DNA of 64,000 nucleotides from Streptomyces sp. NBC_01283 (lineage in GTDB: Bacteria; Actinomycetota; Actinomycetes; Streptomycetales; Streptomycetaceae), in NCBI RefSeq assembly GCF_041435335.1, contig NZ_CP108430.1:2958501-3022500 (forward strand). The letters run 5' to 3'. Of the stretch, positions 25,377 to 34,160 are shown piece by piece. Position 1 is the stretch's first letter; each line of letters opens with the position of its first letter. The notes under the pieces were generated by a model, which searched no databases, was not told where the DNA came from, and worked only from the letters and a program-made list of their open reading frames with translations. The translations under genes were made by a program, and so were the position numbers.

Positions 25377-25650
25377 GGGTTCGTACGAGGACGCGCTCGG
25401 TCGACACGAGCGAGGCGGGGCATCCTGGCCGCCCGGCGGTTCAGGACGAGCCCGGCGGAGTCAGCGAGCGGCAGCGCCCGAAGCGAGGTGCGGCTGGTCG
25501 CCCTGCTCCTGACGATGGTGGTGACGCTGTGAGGGTTCGTACGAGGACGCGCTCGGTCGACACGAGCGAGGCGGGGCATCAAGCCCGTCCGGCGATTGAG
25601 GACGAGCTCGGCGGAGCCGGTGACCGGCGGGGGCCGAAGCGGGGTGCCGC
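25337..25650. repeat. 156-bp tandem duplication carrying a REP-like element
   Basis: 25337-25424 (88 bp) is repeated exactly at 25493-25580. The following stretch of each unit (from 25425 and 25581) is similar but diverged and contains the sequence family CGTCCGGCGATTGAGGACGAG...GGCGGAGCCGGTGACCGGC. That family recurs at 36521-36575 and is common between genes in Streptomyces. The copied part holds the last codons of the CdsA-like gene, its stop, and the GTG start of the next gene. The unit length is a multiple of three, so the downstream frame stays open through both copies. Confidence 0.85.
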
Positions 25651-26794
25651 GCGGGTTCGGCGTGGCCTCTGGTGGGCTCTCCTTACGCTCACCGGTGGTG
25701 TCGAGCGGCGTGGTCAACTGCCGCCCGGTGGCTGCGTGGTCGTGGCGAACCACTCGTCCCACGCGGACACCGCGGCCCTGCTCGCGGCACTGGACGCCCG
25801 GCACTCCCCCGCGATCGGTGCGGCGGCCGACTACTGGTTCGCCTCGCCCTGGCGCAGGCGGATCTGCAGCCGCCTTGCCGCGGGGTTCCCCGTGCGCCGT
25901 ACCGGGGGTGGCATGGACGACCTGCTCTCCAGGGCGGACAGTCTGCGCGCGGGCGGAGCCGTGGTCCTCTTTCCCGAGGGCACCCGTGCCCGGGCCGGTG
26001 AGCTGGGCGCCTTCCACAAGGGCGCCCTGATCCTGGCCCGGCACGCGGACGTACCCGTGGTCCCGGTGGCCATCGCCGGCACGGACCGCCTCCTGCCCAA
26101 ACACGGCAGGCTCCGCCCCGCCCTGGTCCGGGTCGCGGTCGGCGAGCCGCTGCCCGCTTCGGCCACCCCGGAGCAGGCCCGCGACGCCGTGGCCGCGCTG
26201 CATCGCCGTACGACGGAGGAACCCCTCGCCGACTCCTCCGCGCGCAAGCGGATCGCGGCGGTCGCAGCCTCCCGCCGGGGCCTCGCCGCAGGCTTCGTCT
26301 GGGCCTTCGCGGAGGCGCTGAGCTGGCCCCTGATGCCGGAGCTGTTCCTGGCGATCGCCTGCGTCGCGGTACCGCGCCGCGCCCTGAAACTCTCCCTCAT
26401 GGCGCTCGCGGGCAGCCTGGCGGGTGGCATCCTGGCCCTCCAACTGGCGGCTTCCGGCGTGCAGTTGCCGCACCCCCTGACCACGGACCGGATGCGGGCC
26501 GAGGTGCGCACGGAACTCGGCGTCGAGGGCGCGGCGGCCGTCCGCCACCAGCCCTGGAACGGCATCCCCTTCAAGGTGTACGCAAGGGAAGCGGGCCGCG
26601 CGGACACCGCCCCGGGCGACTGGCTGACCCACTCGGCGCTCTCACGTGGTTCCCGCACCCTCACGGTGGGCCTCGCCTTCGGGGCCTTCGGGTTCCTCGC
26701 GCACCGGCTGCGCAGGCTCTACGGCCTGTACCTGGTCCTGCTCGCGGGAGGCTTCACCATCGGGCTCTCCCTCATCGTGACGGGCTGGAACTGA
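25373..26794 (+). CDS. Lysophosphatidic acid-type acyltransferase fused to a membrane domain
   Basis: 473 residues if translation starts at the GTG overlapping the previous stop (GTGA), or 421 from the duplicated GTG at 25529. The first 50-100 residues come from the repeat DNA and have no family match. The core begins near [14 protein letters not shown]. Acyltransferase motifs are [13 protein letters not shown] (HX4D), [16 protein letters not shown] and [13 protein letters not shown]. After about residue 300 there are three to four hydrophobic segments ([53 protein letters not shown]), an unusual extension for a PlsC protein. It probably acylates lysophosphatidate for the two upstream enzymes. 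Confidence 0.78.
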   Translation: MRVRTRTRSVDTSEAGHPGRPAVQDEPGGVSERQRPKRGAAGRPAPDDGGDAVRVRTRTRSVDTSEAGHQARPAIEDELGGAGDRRGPKRGAARVRRGLWWALLTLTGGVERRGQLPPGGCVVVANHSSHADTAALLAALDARHSPAIGAAADYWFASPWRRRICSRLAAGFPVRRTGGGMDDLLSRADSLRAGGAVVLFPEGTRARAGELGAFHKGALILARHADVPVVPVAIAGTDRLLPKHGRLRPALVRVAVGEPLPASATPEQARDAVAALHRRTTEEPLADSSARKRIAAVAASRRGLAAGFVWAFAEALSWPLMPELFLAIACVAVPRRALKLSLMALAGSLAGGILALQLAASGVQLPHPLTTDRMRAEVRTELGVEGAAAVRHQPWNGIPFKVYAREAGRADTAPGDWLTHSALSRGSRTLTVGLAFGAFGFLAHRLRRLYGLYLVLLAGGFTIGLSLIVTGWN

Positions 26795-26881
26795 GGAGAA
26801 CCCCGCCCCGCCACGCCCCCCGCGGCCGGAATTGGTCTGCACCATGGCGCCGACAGCACCACCCGCAGCAGAATCGGCCCC

Positions 26882-27589
26882 ATGCCTGAGACCGAGCACC
26901 AGCAGGAATGGACCCCCATCCACGGCGAGCCCTACCGCTCCACGCCCTACCGCCCCGAGCGCATGCCCGAAGCCCAATCCCTGGCGCAGGCTGCCGAGTT
27001 GCGCGAGCGGATGCGGGAGCGGCGGACGGTGCGGCAGTTCGCGCCCGACCCCGTGCCCGAGCAGGCCGTGCGGGACGCCATCGCGTGCGCGGCGACAGCA
27101 CCTTCCGGTGCGCATCAGCAGCCGTGGACGTTCGTCCTCGTACGGGATCCCGAGGTCCGCCGGCGCATCCGCGAGGCCGCCGAGCACGAGGAGCAGATCT
27201 CGTACGACGGGCGGCTCGGCGAGGAGTGGCTCGCGGCGCTGCGTCCGCTCGGCACCGACGAGACCAAGACCCATCTGACGGACGCACCCGCGCTGATCGT
27301 CGTCTTCCAGCAGCGGTACTGGCTCGGGGACGACGGCACCAAGCACAAGCACTACTACGTCGACGAGTCGGTCGGCATTGCGGTGGGGATGCTGCTGTCC
27401 GCGCTGCACCTGTCGGGCCTCGCGGCGCTGATCCACACGCCGAGCCCCATGCGGTTCCTGTCGGAGGTCCTTGGCCGTCCCGCGAACGAGAAGGCGTTCG
27501 CGGTGATCCCCGTGGGCTATCCGGCGCCGGACTGCCAGGTCCCCGACCTCGTACGGAAATCGCTGGATCAGGTACTGGTGGAGGTCTGA
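26882..27589 (+). CDS. Nitroreductase-family FMN oxidoreductase
   Basis: 235 residues. Nitroreductase fold: RERRTVRQFAPDPVP (FMN phosphate Arg residues, about 43-57), ATAPSGAHQQPWTFV, then VDESVGIAVGMLLSALHLSGLAAL and PVGYPAPDC near the C-terminus. The build (NxxSxHQPW-like with SGAHQQPW, and the helical lid) is that of the BluB/iodotyrosine-deiodinase-like branch rather than NfsA. The substrate is unknown. The 3' end overlaps the convergent old yellow enzyme gene by 22 bp. Confidence 0.85.
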   Translation: MPETEHQQEWTPIHGEPYRSTPYRPERMPEAQSLAQAAELRERMRERRTVRQFAPDPVPEQAVRDAIACAATAPSGAHQQPWTFVLVRDPEVRRRIREAAEHEEQISYDGRLGEEWLAALRPLGTDETKTHLTDAPALIVVFQQRYWLGDDGTKHKHYYVDESVGIAVGMLLSALHLSGLAALIHTPSPMRFLSEVLGRPANEKAFAVIPVGYPAPDCQVPDLVRKSLDQVLVEV

Positions 27590-28704
27590 GCGAAGGCCTC
27601 GGCAGACACCAACTGGCTCTGCAGGGAGGGGTAGTCGGTGTATCCCTCGGCCCCGTGGGTGTAGAGGTGCGCCGCGTCGATCTCCTGGAGCGGCGCGTCC
27701 ACCGCGAACCGCTCCGGCAGGTCGGGGTTGGAGATGAACGCCCGCCCGTACGAGACGAGGTCGGCCCGGCCGCTGACGAGGACCGCTTCGCCCGCCTCGC
27801 GTGTGGTCGGGTCGCCGTTCTCGCCGACGTTGGCGATGAGGGTGCCGTGCCAGTGGGAGCGCAGGTCGGTGAGGGCGGGGTAATCGGCGTTGTCGGTGAG
27901 GTGGAGGTAGGCGAGGCCCAGGCCGTCGATCTCGTCGAGCAGCGCGCGGTAGACGGGGCCGGGGTCCGCCTCCGCCATCGCGAACTGCGGGTTGCCCGGG
28001 GAGAGGCGCAGGCCGAGGCGTTCGGCTCCGATGGCGTCGGCGACGGCGCGGGTCACCTCGACGGCGAAGCGGATGCGGTCGGCGATCGAGCCGCGGCCGT
28101 ACTCGTCGTCGCGGAAGTTGGTGTTGTCGGCGAGGAACTGGTGGATCAAGTAGCTGTTGGCGCCGTGGAGTTCGACCCCGTCGAAACCCGCGGCGATGGC
28201 GTTGCGGGCCGCGGTGACGTGATCGCGCACAGCGGTGTGGATCTCGTCGCGGGTCATCTCGCGCGGGACGACCGGATCGGCCTTCCCGCCGCCGCTGACG
28301 TGGACACGGCCCGGTACGAGCACCGCGGACGGCCCGGCGGGAAGGTCGCCGTCGATCCGGGCGAGGGGGTGGCCCTTGCGGCCGCCGTGCATGAGCTGGG
28401 CGTAGATCCTGCCGCCGGCCTTGTGCACCGCCTCGGTCACCGCGCGCCAGCCCGCGATGTGGGCGGGGGTCTCAAGCCCCGGGATGCGCCAGTCGCTCTG
28501 TCCGCTGCTCGCGGGCCAGATGCCCTCGGTGACGATGAGGCCCGCGCTCGCACGCTGGGCGTAGTGGTCGGCGACCACCGGCAACGGGGTGCCGTCGTCG
28601 GCGGCACGGTGACGGCTCATGGGGGCCATGACGATGCGGTTGGGCAGCCGCAGGCCGTGGGCGGTGGGTGCGGAATACGGTGTGAGGAGCTTGATGTTCG
28701 TCAT
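27568..28704 (-). CDS. Old yellow enzyme-type ene-reductase
   Basis: 378 residues from the ATG at 28704. FMN-dependent TIM barrel of the NADH:flavin oxidoreductase family: NRIVMAPMSRHRA at the N-terminus, AQLMHGGRKGH, FDGVELHGANSYLIHQFL, RLSPGNPQF, and YGRAFISNPDLPERF. It corresponds to the NemA/OPR3 'classical' branch that reduces activated alkenes and nitro esters. It is divergent from a MerR-family regulator with a perfect 16-bp palindrome between them, so it is very likely that regulator's target. Confidence 0.9.
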   Translation of the reverse strand: MTNIKLLTPYSAPTAHGLRLPNRIVMAPMSRHRAADDGTPLPVVADHYAQRASAGLIVTEGIWPASSGQSDWRIPGLETPAHIAGWRAVTEAVHKAGGRIYAQLMHGGRKGHPLARIDGDLPAGPSAVLVPGRVHVSGGGKADPVVPREMTRDEIHTAVRDHVTAARNAIAAGFDGVELHGANSYLIHQFLADNTNFRDDEYGRGSIADRIRFAVEVTRAVADAIGAERLGLRLSPGNPQFAMAEADPGPVYRALLDEIDGLGLAYLHLTDNADYPALTDLRSHWHGTLIANVGENGDPTTREAGEAVLVSGRADLVSYGRAFISNPDLPERFAVDAPLQEIDAAHLYTHGAEGYTDYPSLQSQLVSAEAFAQTSTST

Positions 28705-28720
28705 GCCGGAACGGTAGAAG

Positions 28721-28736
28721 CTGACACCGGTGTCAG
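28721..28736. promoter_or_regulatory. MerR-type operator, 16-bp perfect palindrome
   Basis: CTGACACCGGTGTCAG is a perfect palindrome in the 57-bp gap between the ene-reductase and the MerR gene. On the minus strand TTGAAT precedes it and TACCGT follows, giving about 20 bp between -35 and -10 with the palindrome filling the spacer. That is the hallmark of promoters activated by MerR proteins. Confidence 0.75.
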
Positions 28737-28761
28737 ATTCAAGTGCGGAGGGCCGCGGGAC

Positions 28762-29130
28762 ATGAGAATCGGCGAGCTGGCGAAGCGTACCGCTGTGAGC
28801 GAGCGGTCCCTGCGCTACTACGAGAAGCAGGGTCTGCTGTCCGCGGACCGCACACCGGGCGGCCACCGCGACTACCCGGAGACGGCGGTGGACCGGGTCG
28901 TCCACATCCAGGAGCTGTTCGCGGCGGGTCTGTGCAGCGCGAAGATCGTGCAGCTCCTGCCGTGCATGCGCGACCAGGACGGCGGCCCGTCGGAGACGGC
29001 CACCCCGTGGCTGGTGGAGGAGCTGTCGGTGGAGCGGGCCCGGATCGACGGCATGGTGGAGGAGTTGCTGCGGGCCAGGGACGTCCTGGACGAGGTGATC
29101 TCCGCGGCTGCGGGCAAGAGCGACGCCTGA
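28762..29130 (+). CDS. MerR-family transcriptional regulator
   Basis: 122 residues from the ATG at 28762. The N-terminal HTH is textbook MerR: MRIGELAKRTAVSERSLRYYE (split: MRIGELAKR and SERSLRYYEKQGLL), RTPGGHRDYPETAVDRV. A dimerisation helix follows (about 75-115). Two cysteines occur (GLCSAK and LLPCMRD), which could serve redox or electrophile sensing, fitting an ene-reductase target; metal-site patterns of CueR/MerR are not present. It is divergently transcribed from the ene-reductase. Confidence 0.9.
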   Translation: MRIGELAKRTAVSERSLRYYEKQGLLSADRTPGGHRDYPETAVDRVVHIQELFAAGLCSAKIVQLLPCMRDQDGGPSETATPWLVEELSVERARIDGMVEELLRARDVLDEVISAAAGKSDA

Positions 29131-29173
29131 CCGCCAGCGAACACCCCCGCATACAACCTAACCCCCTAAACAG

Positions 29174-29205
29174 CCTTGACTGGTTACAAGGCCTCGTGCT
29201 CTACT
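29174..29205 (+). promoter_or_regulatory. Promoter and inverted repeat before the dehalogenase-like hydrolase
   Basis: TTGACT (29176-29181) and TCTACT (29200-29205) are separated by 18 bp, a good housekeeping-type promoter. CCTTG (29174-29178) and CAAGG (29187-29191) form an inverted repeat over the -35 box, a possible repressor site. Confidence 0.5.
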
Positions 29206-29247
29206 CAACCCACAAGCAACCACCAAAACGCGCTTGAGGGGTTAGTC

Positions 29248-30129
29248 ATGAGCAACAGGACCCACCACCGCTCCACCACCGTCCGGGGCCACGAGATCGC
29301 CTACCGCGAGGCGGGCCCGGCCGACGCCCCCGTCCTCCTCCTGCTGCACGGCTTCCCCACCAGCTCGCACATGTTCCGCGACCTCATCCCGCTCCTCGCC
29401 GACCGCTACCGCGTCATCGCCCCCGACCACATCGGTTTCGGCCGCTCCGCCACCCCCTCCGCACAGGACTTCACGTACACCTTCGCCGAACTCGCCGACA
29501 TCACCGCGGAGTTCACCGACCAGCTGGGCCTGACGCGCTTCGCCCTCTACATCCAGGACTACGGCGCCCCCATCGGCCTGCGCCTGGCGCTCGCACACCC
29601 CGAGCGCGTCACGGCGATCGTCACGCAGAACGGCAACGCCTACGAGGAAGGCCTCGGCACCGAGGCCTGGGCGCCCGTCCTCGCATACATCGCAGACCCG
29701 AATGAGAAGAACGCCGCGGCCGTAGGGGAGATCCGCTCCCCCGAAGGCATCAAGTGGCAGTACACGCACGGCGTTCCCGACCCGACCCTGGTCAGCCCGG
29801 ACGCCTGGCTGCACGACACCGCGCTGATGGCGCGCGAGGGACAGGACGGGATCCAGCTCGCGCTGATGGGCGACTACGGCAGCAACATCGAGCTGTATCC
29901 CGCGTTCCACGAGTACTTCCGTGCGTCCCAGGTCCCGCTGCTCGCCACCTGGGGCGCCCACGACGAGATCTTCGTGCGGGAGGGCGCCGTAGCCTTCCTC
30001 CGTGACCTGCCGGAGGCCGAGGTGCACCTCCTGCCCGCCGGCCACTTCGCCCTGGAGACCCACGCGGGGCAGATCGCCGGTCTGATCGACGGCTTCCTGA
30101 CGCGGCGCCTCGGCAGCCCGGCACGATGA
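29248..30129 (+). CDS. Alpha/beta hydrolase, haloalkane dehalogenase/epoxide hydrolase type
   Basis: 293 residues from the ATG at 29248, with GAGGGG 8 nt upstream. Seen: LLLHGFPTSSHMF (oxyanion HG), APDHIGFGRS, and at the nucleophile position IQDYGAPIGL, i.e. Asp rather than Ser. This places it with haloalkane dehalogenases, epoxide hydrolases and related enzymes that use an aspartate nucleophile. The acid is probably in WGAHDEIF, and the base is His in LPAGHFALE. The cap region is helical. It has its own promoter (29176-29205) and is the last plus-strand gene before pruA. Confidence 0.85.
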   Translation: MSNRTHHRSTTVRGHEIAYREAGPADAPVLLLLHGFPTSSHMFRDLIPLLADRYRVIAPDHIGFGRSATPSAQDFTYTFAELADITAEFTDQLGLTRFALYIQDYGAPIGLRLALAHPERVTAIVTQNGNAYEEGLGTEAWAPVLAYIADPNEKNAAAVGEIRSPEGIKWQYTHGVPDPTLVSPDAWLHDTALMAREGQDGIQLALMGDYGSNIELYPAFHEYFRASQVPLLATWGAHDEIFVREGAVAFLRDLPEAEVHLLPAGHFALETHAGQIAGLIDGFLTRRLGSPAR

Positions 30130-30141
30130 CGGGAAACAGCA

Positions 30142-30178
30142 CCGCCTCCGACCGGGGTGGGGCCCAGGTCGGAGGCGG
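30142..30178. terminator. Bidirectional terminator between the hydrolase and pruA
   Basis: Arms 30142-30153 and 30167-30178 are a perfect 12-bp inverted repeat between two convergent genes (stops at 30129 and 30212). Confidence 0.75.
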
Positions 30179-30211
30179 GATTCAGGGAGGGGCACCGAGC
30201 CCCTGGGGGCG

Positions 30212-31843
30212 TCAGCCCATGTGCGGGTAGCCGTACTCCGTCGGCGGGACCAGCGTCTCCTTGATGGCGCGGGTCAGCGTCCAGCGCTGCAGGTTCTGCG
30301 GGGCGCCCGCCTTGTCGTTGGTGCCGGAGGCACGGCCGCCGCCGAAGGGCTGCTGGCCGACGACGGCGCCGGTCGACTTGTCGTTGATGTAGAAGTTGCC
30401 CGCCGCGTAGCGGAGCTTCTCCATCGTGTACGCCGCCGCGGCGCGGTCGTTGGAGATGACCGAGCCGGTGAGGGCGTAGTCCGAGGCCGACTCCATCTGG
30501 GTCAGCATCTCCTCGTACTTGTCGTCCTCGTAGACGTGGATCGCGAGGAACGGGCCGAAGTACTCGGTCGTGAAGACCTCGTTGGCCGGGTCCGAGCACT
30601 CGACGACGGTCGGACGGACGAAGTAACCGACCGAGTCGTCGTACGTGCCGCCCGCGACGATCGTGCAGGTCGGGTCGGCCGCGGCACGGTCGATGGCCGC
30701 CTTGTTCTTGGCGAACGCGCGCTCGTCGATGACGGCGCCGATGAAGTTCGACAGATCGGTGACGTCACCCATCTTGATGCCGTCGACCTCGGCCGCGAAC
30801 TCCTCCTTGAAACCGGAGTTCCAGATCGAGGCCGGGACGTAGGCACGCGACGAGGCGCTGCACTTCTGGCCCTGGAACTCGAAGGAGCCACGGGTCAGCG
30901 CGGTCTTCAGGACGGCGCGGTCCGCGGACGGGTGCGCGACGACGAAGTCCTTGCCGCCCGTCTCGCCGACCAGACGCGGGTACGTGCGGTAGTTGGCGAT
31001 GTTCTCGCCGACCGTCTTCCACAGGTGCTGGAAGGTCGGGGTGGAGCCGGTGAAGTGGATGCCCGCCAGGTCGCGGTGGGTCAGGGCCACCTCGGAGACG
31101 GCGATGCCGTCACCGGTGACGAGGTTGATGACGCCCTTGGGAAGACCGGCCTCCTCAAGGAGCTGCATGAGCAGCACGGCGGCGTGCGTCTGAGTCGGGG
31201 ACGGCTTCCACACGACCACGTTGCCCATGAGGGCGGGGGCGGTCGGCAGGTTGCCGGCGATCGCGGTGAAGTTGAACGGCGTGATCGCGTAGACGAAGCC
31301 CTCGAGCGGGCGGTGGTCCAGGCGGTTCCAGACGCCGGTCGAGTTCGCCGGGGGCTGCTCGGCGAGCAGGTCACGGGCGTACTTGACGTTGAAGCGCCAG
31401 AAGTCGACGAGCTCGCAGGGGGTGTCGATCTCGGCCTGCTGGGCGGTCTTCGACTGGCCGAGCATCGTCGAGGCGGCGAGCGTCTCGCGCCACGTCGTGG
31501 AGAGCAGCTCGGCGGCGCGCAGGATGATCGCGGCGCGGTCGTCGAAGGCCATCGCGCGCCATGCCGGGGCGGCGGCGAGGGCGGCGTCGATCGCGTCCTG
31601 GGCGTCCTGCTGCGTGGCGCCGCGGCCGTTGCCGATGACGGCCTGGTGGTTGTGCGGCTGCACGACCTTGAAGGGCTCACCGCCACCGAGGCGCTTGACG
31701 CCACCGATGGTCATCGGCAGCTCGATGGGGTTCTCGGAGAGCTCCTTGAGCTTGGTCTCGAGGCGGGCACGCTCCGGGGAACCGGGTGCGTAACCGTGCA
31801 CCGGCTCGTTGACCGGCGCGGGGACCTGGGTGACGGCGTCCAT
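30212..31843 (-). CDS. pruA: 1-pyrroline-5-carboxylate dehydrogenase
   Basis: 543 residues, the length of stand-alone P5C dehydrogenases. It oxidises glutamate-5-semialdehyde (P5C) to glutamate with NAD, the second step of proline catabolism. Aldehyde dehydrogenase features: YAITPFNFTAIAGNL, VVWKPSPTQT, GIHFTGSTPTF, the catalytic Glu in LVGETGGKDFVV, and the catalytic Cys in FEFQGQKCSASSR (about residue 320). The C-terminal QQPFGGGRASGTNDKAG is specific to the P5CDH group. It lies 41 nt downstream of the proline dehydrogenase gene, hence one operon. Confidence 0.95.
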   Translation of the reverse strand: MDAVTQVPAPVNEPVHGYAPGSPERARLETKLKELSENPIELPMTIGGVKRLGGGEPFKVVQPHNHQAVIGNGRGATQQDAQDAIDAALAAAPAWRAMAFDDRAAIILRAAELLSTTWRETLAASTMLGQSKTAQQAEIDTPCELVDFWRFNVKYARDLLAEQPPANSTGVWNRLDHRPLEGFVYAITPFNFTAIAGNLPTAPALMGNVVVWKPSPTQTHAAVLLMQLLEEAGLPKGVINLVTGDGIAVSEVALTHRDLAGIHFTGSTPTFQHLWKTVGENIANYRTYPRLVGETGGKDFVVAHPSADRAVLKTALTRGSFEFQGQKCSASSRAYVPASIWNSGFKEEFAAEVDGIKMGDVTDLSNFIGAVIDERAFAKNKAAIDRAAADPTCTIVAGGTYDDSVGYFVRPTVVECSDPANEVFTTEYFGPFLAIHVYEDDKYEEMLTQMESASDYALTGSVISNDRAAAAYTMEKLRYAAGNFYINDKSTGAVVGQQPFGGGRASGTNDKAGAPQNLQRWTLTRAIKETLVPPTEYGYPHMG

Positions 31844-31884
31844 GAGTTCCGTATCTCCTTAAGGGGGGTCGGGGGAAAGGGAGC

Positions 31885-32811
31885 TCAGCCCTTGGTGAGG
31901 ATGGAGCGGGCGAAGAAGAGCAGGTTGGCCGGCTTCTCCGCGAGGCGGCGCATGAAGTATCCGTACCAGTCGGTGCCGTAGGCGGTGTACACGCGCATCC
32001 GGTGGCCCTCGGCCGTGAGCCGCAGGTGCTCGTCGCTGCGGATGCCGTACAGCATCTGGAACTCGTACTCGTCCAGTTTGCGCCCTGCGCGCCGCGCGAG
32101 CTCCTGCGCGATGGAGATCAGACGCGGGTCGTGGGACCCGATCATCGGGTACCCGTCGCCCTCCATGAGGATGCGCATGATCCGCACGTACGCCTTGTCG
32201 ATCTCCGCCTTGTCCTGGTACGCGACCTCGGCGGGCTCCTTGTAGGCGCCCTTCACGATGCGCACGCGGCTGCCGGCGGCGGCCAGGCGGCGGGCGTCGT
32301 CCTCGGTACGGAAGAGGTATGACTGGATGACGCAGCCGGTCTGCGGGAAGTCCTTCCGCAGCTCCTCGTGGATGGCGAACATCGAGTCGAGGGTGGTGTG
32401 GTCCTCGGCGTCCAGGGTGACCGTGGTGCCGATCGCGGCGGCGGCCTCGACGACCGGGCGGACGTTGGCGAGAGCCAGCTCGTGGCCGCCTTCGAGCGCC
32501 TGGCCGAACATGGACAGCTTCACGGACATCTCGGCCTTGGTGCCGAGGCCGAGGTCCTTGAGACGCTCGACGAGCTCCAGGTAGGCGTCGCGCGCGGCGG
32601 CGGCCTGCTCGGGCGTGGTGATGTCCTCACCGACGACGTCGAGGGTGACCTCCAGGCCCTTGTCGGCGGCGTCCGTGATGATCGGCACGACTTGGTCCAC
32701 GGTCTCACCGGCGATGAAGCGGCTCACGACCTGCTTGGTGCCCGGCGCCGCCGAGACGAATCGGCGCATCTGGTCGCTGCGCGACGCGGCGAGGATCACG
32801 GGACCCAGCAC
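31885..32811 (-). CDS. putA: Proline dehydrogenase (monofunctional)
   Basis: 308 residues from the GTG at 32811, with GGAGGTG immediately upstream (3-nt gap); the longer open frame reads into the regulatory region. FAD-dependent TIM barrel: LDVVGEDITT, SVKLSMFG, VTLDAEDHTTLD, the QSYLFRTEDDARRL loop, RIVKGAYKEP, and the C-terminal RRLAEKPANL (Arg residues binding the proline carboxylate). It oxidises proline to P5C for the next gene pruA. It is divergent from a PucR-type regulator with a perfect inverted repeat in the gap, so it is probably proline-inducible. Confidence 0.93.
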   Translation of the reverse strand: MLGPVILAASRSDQMRRFVSAAPGTKQVVSRFIAGETVDQVVPIITDAADKGLEVTLDVVGEDITTPEQAAAARDAYLELVERLKDLGLGTKAEMSVKLSMFGQALEGGHELALANVRPVVEAAAAIGTTVTLDAEDHTTLDSMFAIHEELRKDFPQTGCVIQSYLFRTEDDARRLAAAGSRVRIVKGAYKEPAEVAYQDKAEIDKAYVRIMRILMEGDGYPMIGSHDPRLISIAQELARRAGRKLDEYEFQMLYGIRSDEHLRLTAEGHRMRVYTAYGTDWYGYFMRRLAEKPANLLFFARSILTKG

Positions 32812-32951
32812 GGGCACCTCCACGGAGAGTAGAACGGGGCCGTACCTGGCCATGCGGAACGAACCGGTACGGCACGGAGAACCACCGTGAAACTTAAGGA
32901 TCCCTCCGATCCTGGGCCATCGACACCTGTCACGCATCCGTGCCCTGGATC

Positions 32952-32967
32952 TCAGACATCTGTCTGA
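32952..32967. promoter_or_regulatory. Inverted repeat TCAGACA-TC-TGTCTGA, putative PucR-type operator
   Basis: A perfect 7-bp inverted repeat with a 2-bp centre lies 23 bp before the regulator's start, in the divergent region with the proline catabolic operon. It is probably the binding site for that regulator. Confidence 0.55.
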
Positions 32968-32990
32968 AGGCAGGGGCGAACTACGTCAGA

Positions 32991-34160
32991 ATGGACAGTG
33001 TGAAAGGCGATTACCAGGAACTGGTCGATGAGATCTCAGCCCTGCTCGGCGCGCCCGCGACGCTGGAGAACCGCGATTTCGAGCTGATCGCCTTCGGCGC
33101 GCACGACAGCGGCGGCGACAGCGACTTCGACGCGGCGGCCCTGGACCCGGTGCGCACCCGCTCGATCCTCACGCGCCGCTCCACGGCCGACGTGCGCACC
33201 TGGTTCGAGGGCTTCGGCATCACCCGCGCGACGGCACCCGTCCGCATCCCGCCCACCCCGGAGGCGGGCGTCCTCCGCGGGCGGATCTGCCTTCCCGTAC
33301 GGCATCGGGGGTTCGCCCTGGGCTACGTATGGCTGCTGGACGACGAGCCGGGGCCGACGGACGCCCAGCTGTCCGCGGCCATGGAGGTCGCCGCCCGCAT
33401 CGGCGCGCTGCTCGCCGACGAGGTGCAGGCCGGCGCCGATCTGACCCGGGAGTTCCGTGCCGTCCTGACCGCCGAGCGCGGCTGGCAGCGGGACATGGCC
33501 GTGGCCGACCTGCGCACGGCGCTGGGCCCGCGCGGCGAGGGCCTGCACGCCGTGGTCTGCGTGGCCCCCTGGCCCTCCGCCGACCCCGACTCGGCCCCTT
33601 CGGTCCGTACGGTGCAGGGGGCGACCGCCCTGTGCACGGTGCCGTGGGGCACGGCGGGCCAGAGCCTGGCGGTCCTGGTCCGGCTGCGCTCGGCGGACGT
33701 GCTCACCCCGGCGGTGTCGGCGGCCACCCGGCTCCTGGACGCGGCGAAGAACGCGGCGGCGGGCATCGCGAACGCCCGGCACGGCCTCGACGAGCTCGGC
33801 GCCGCCTGGTGGGAGGCGTCGACGGCGGCCCGCGCGGCCCGCGCCGAACCCCGCTTCGCCCCGGTGGCCCAGTGGTCGGAGGTCGGCCCCTACCGCCTCC
33901 TGACGTCCCTCCCCGCGGAGGCCACCGAGGACCCGGTGGCCCGCGCCCTGCTCTCCCCCGCCCACCGCGAACTGGCCCGCACCGCCGAGGTGTATCTCGA
34001 CTGCGCGGGCCAAGCGGGGCGCACGGCCGCGGAGTTGGGGATCCACCGCCAGACGCTGTACTACCGCCTCTCGCGCGTGGAACAGCTCACGGGCCTTGAC
34101 CTGGACGAGGGCGAGGACCGGCTGCTGCTGCACATGGTCCTCAAGGCGTCACGGCTGTAG
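32991..34160 (+). CDS. PucR/CdaR-family activator of proline catabolism
   Basis: 389 residues from the ATG at 32991; a GTG three codons later is an alternative and neither has a strong ribosome binding site. The middle is a GAF-like/GGDEF-like sensor region as in PucR proteins. The C-terminus carries the Puc[23 protein letters not shown] (about 345-365) followed by VEQLTGLDL. Such proteins usually activate an adjacent catabolic operon. Here that is proline dehydrogenase and pruA, which diverge from it, so regulation by proline is the natural inference. Confidence 0.87.
   Translation: MDSVKGDYQELVDEISALLGAPATLENRDFELIAFGAHDSGGDSDFDAAALDPVRTRSILTRRSTADVRTWFEGFGITRATAPVRIPPTPEAGVLRGRICLPVRHRGFALGYVWLLDDEPGPTDAQLSAAMEVAARIGALLADEVQAGADLTREFRAVLTAERGWQRDMAVADLRTALGPRGEGLHAVVCVAPWPSADPDSAPSVRTVQGATALCTVPWGTAGQSLAVLVRLRSADVLTPAVSAATRLLDAAKNAAAGIANARHGLDELGAAWWEASTAARAARAEPRFAPVAQWSEVGPYRLLTSLPAEATEDPVARALLSPAHRELARTAEVYLDCAGQAGRTAAELGIHRQTLYYRLSRVEQLTGLDLDEGEDRLLLHMVLKASRL

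Noticed and set aside
29158..29245. CTAACCCC (29158-29165) and GGGGTTAG (29238-29245) as a ribosome-binding-site-sequestering hairpin
   Set aside because: The first arm lies upstream of the predicted promoter (29176-29205) and would not be in the transcript.
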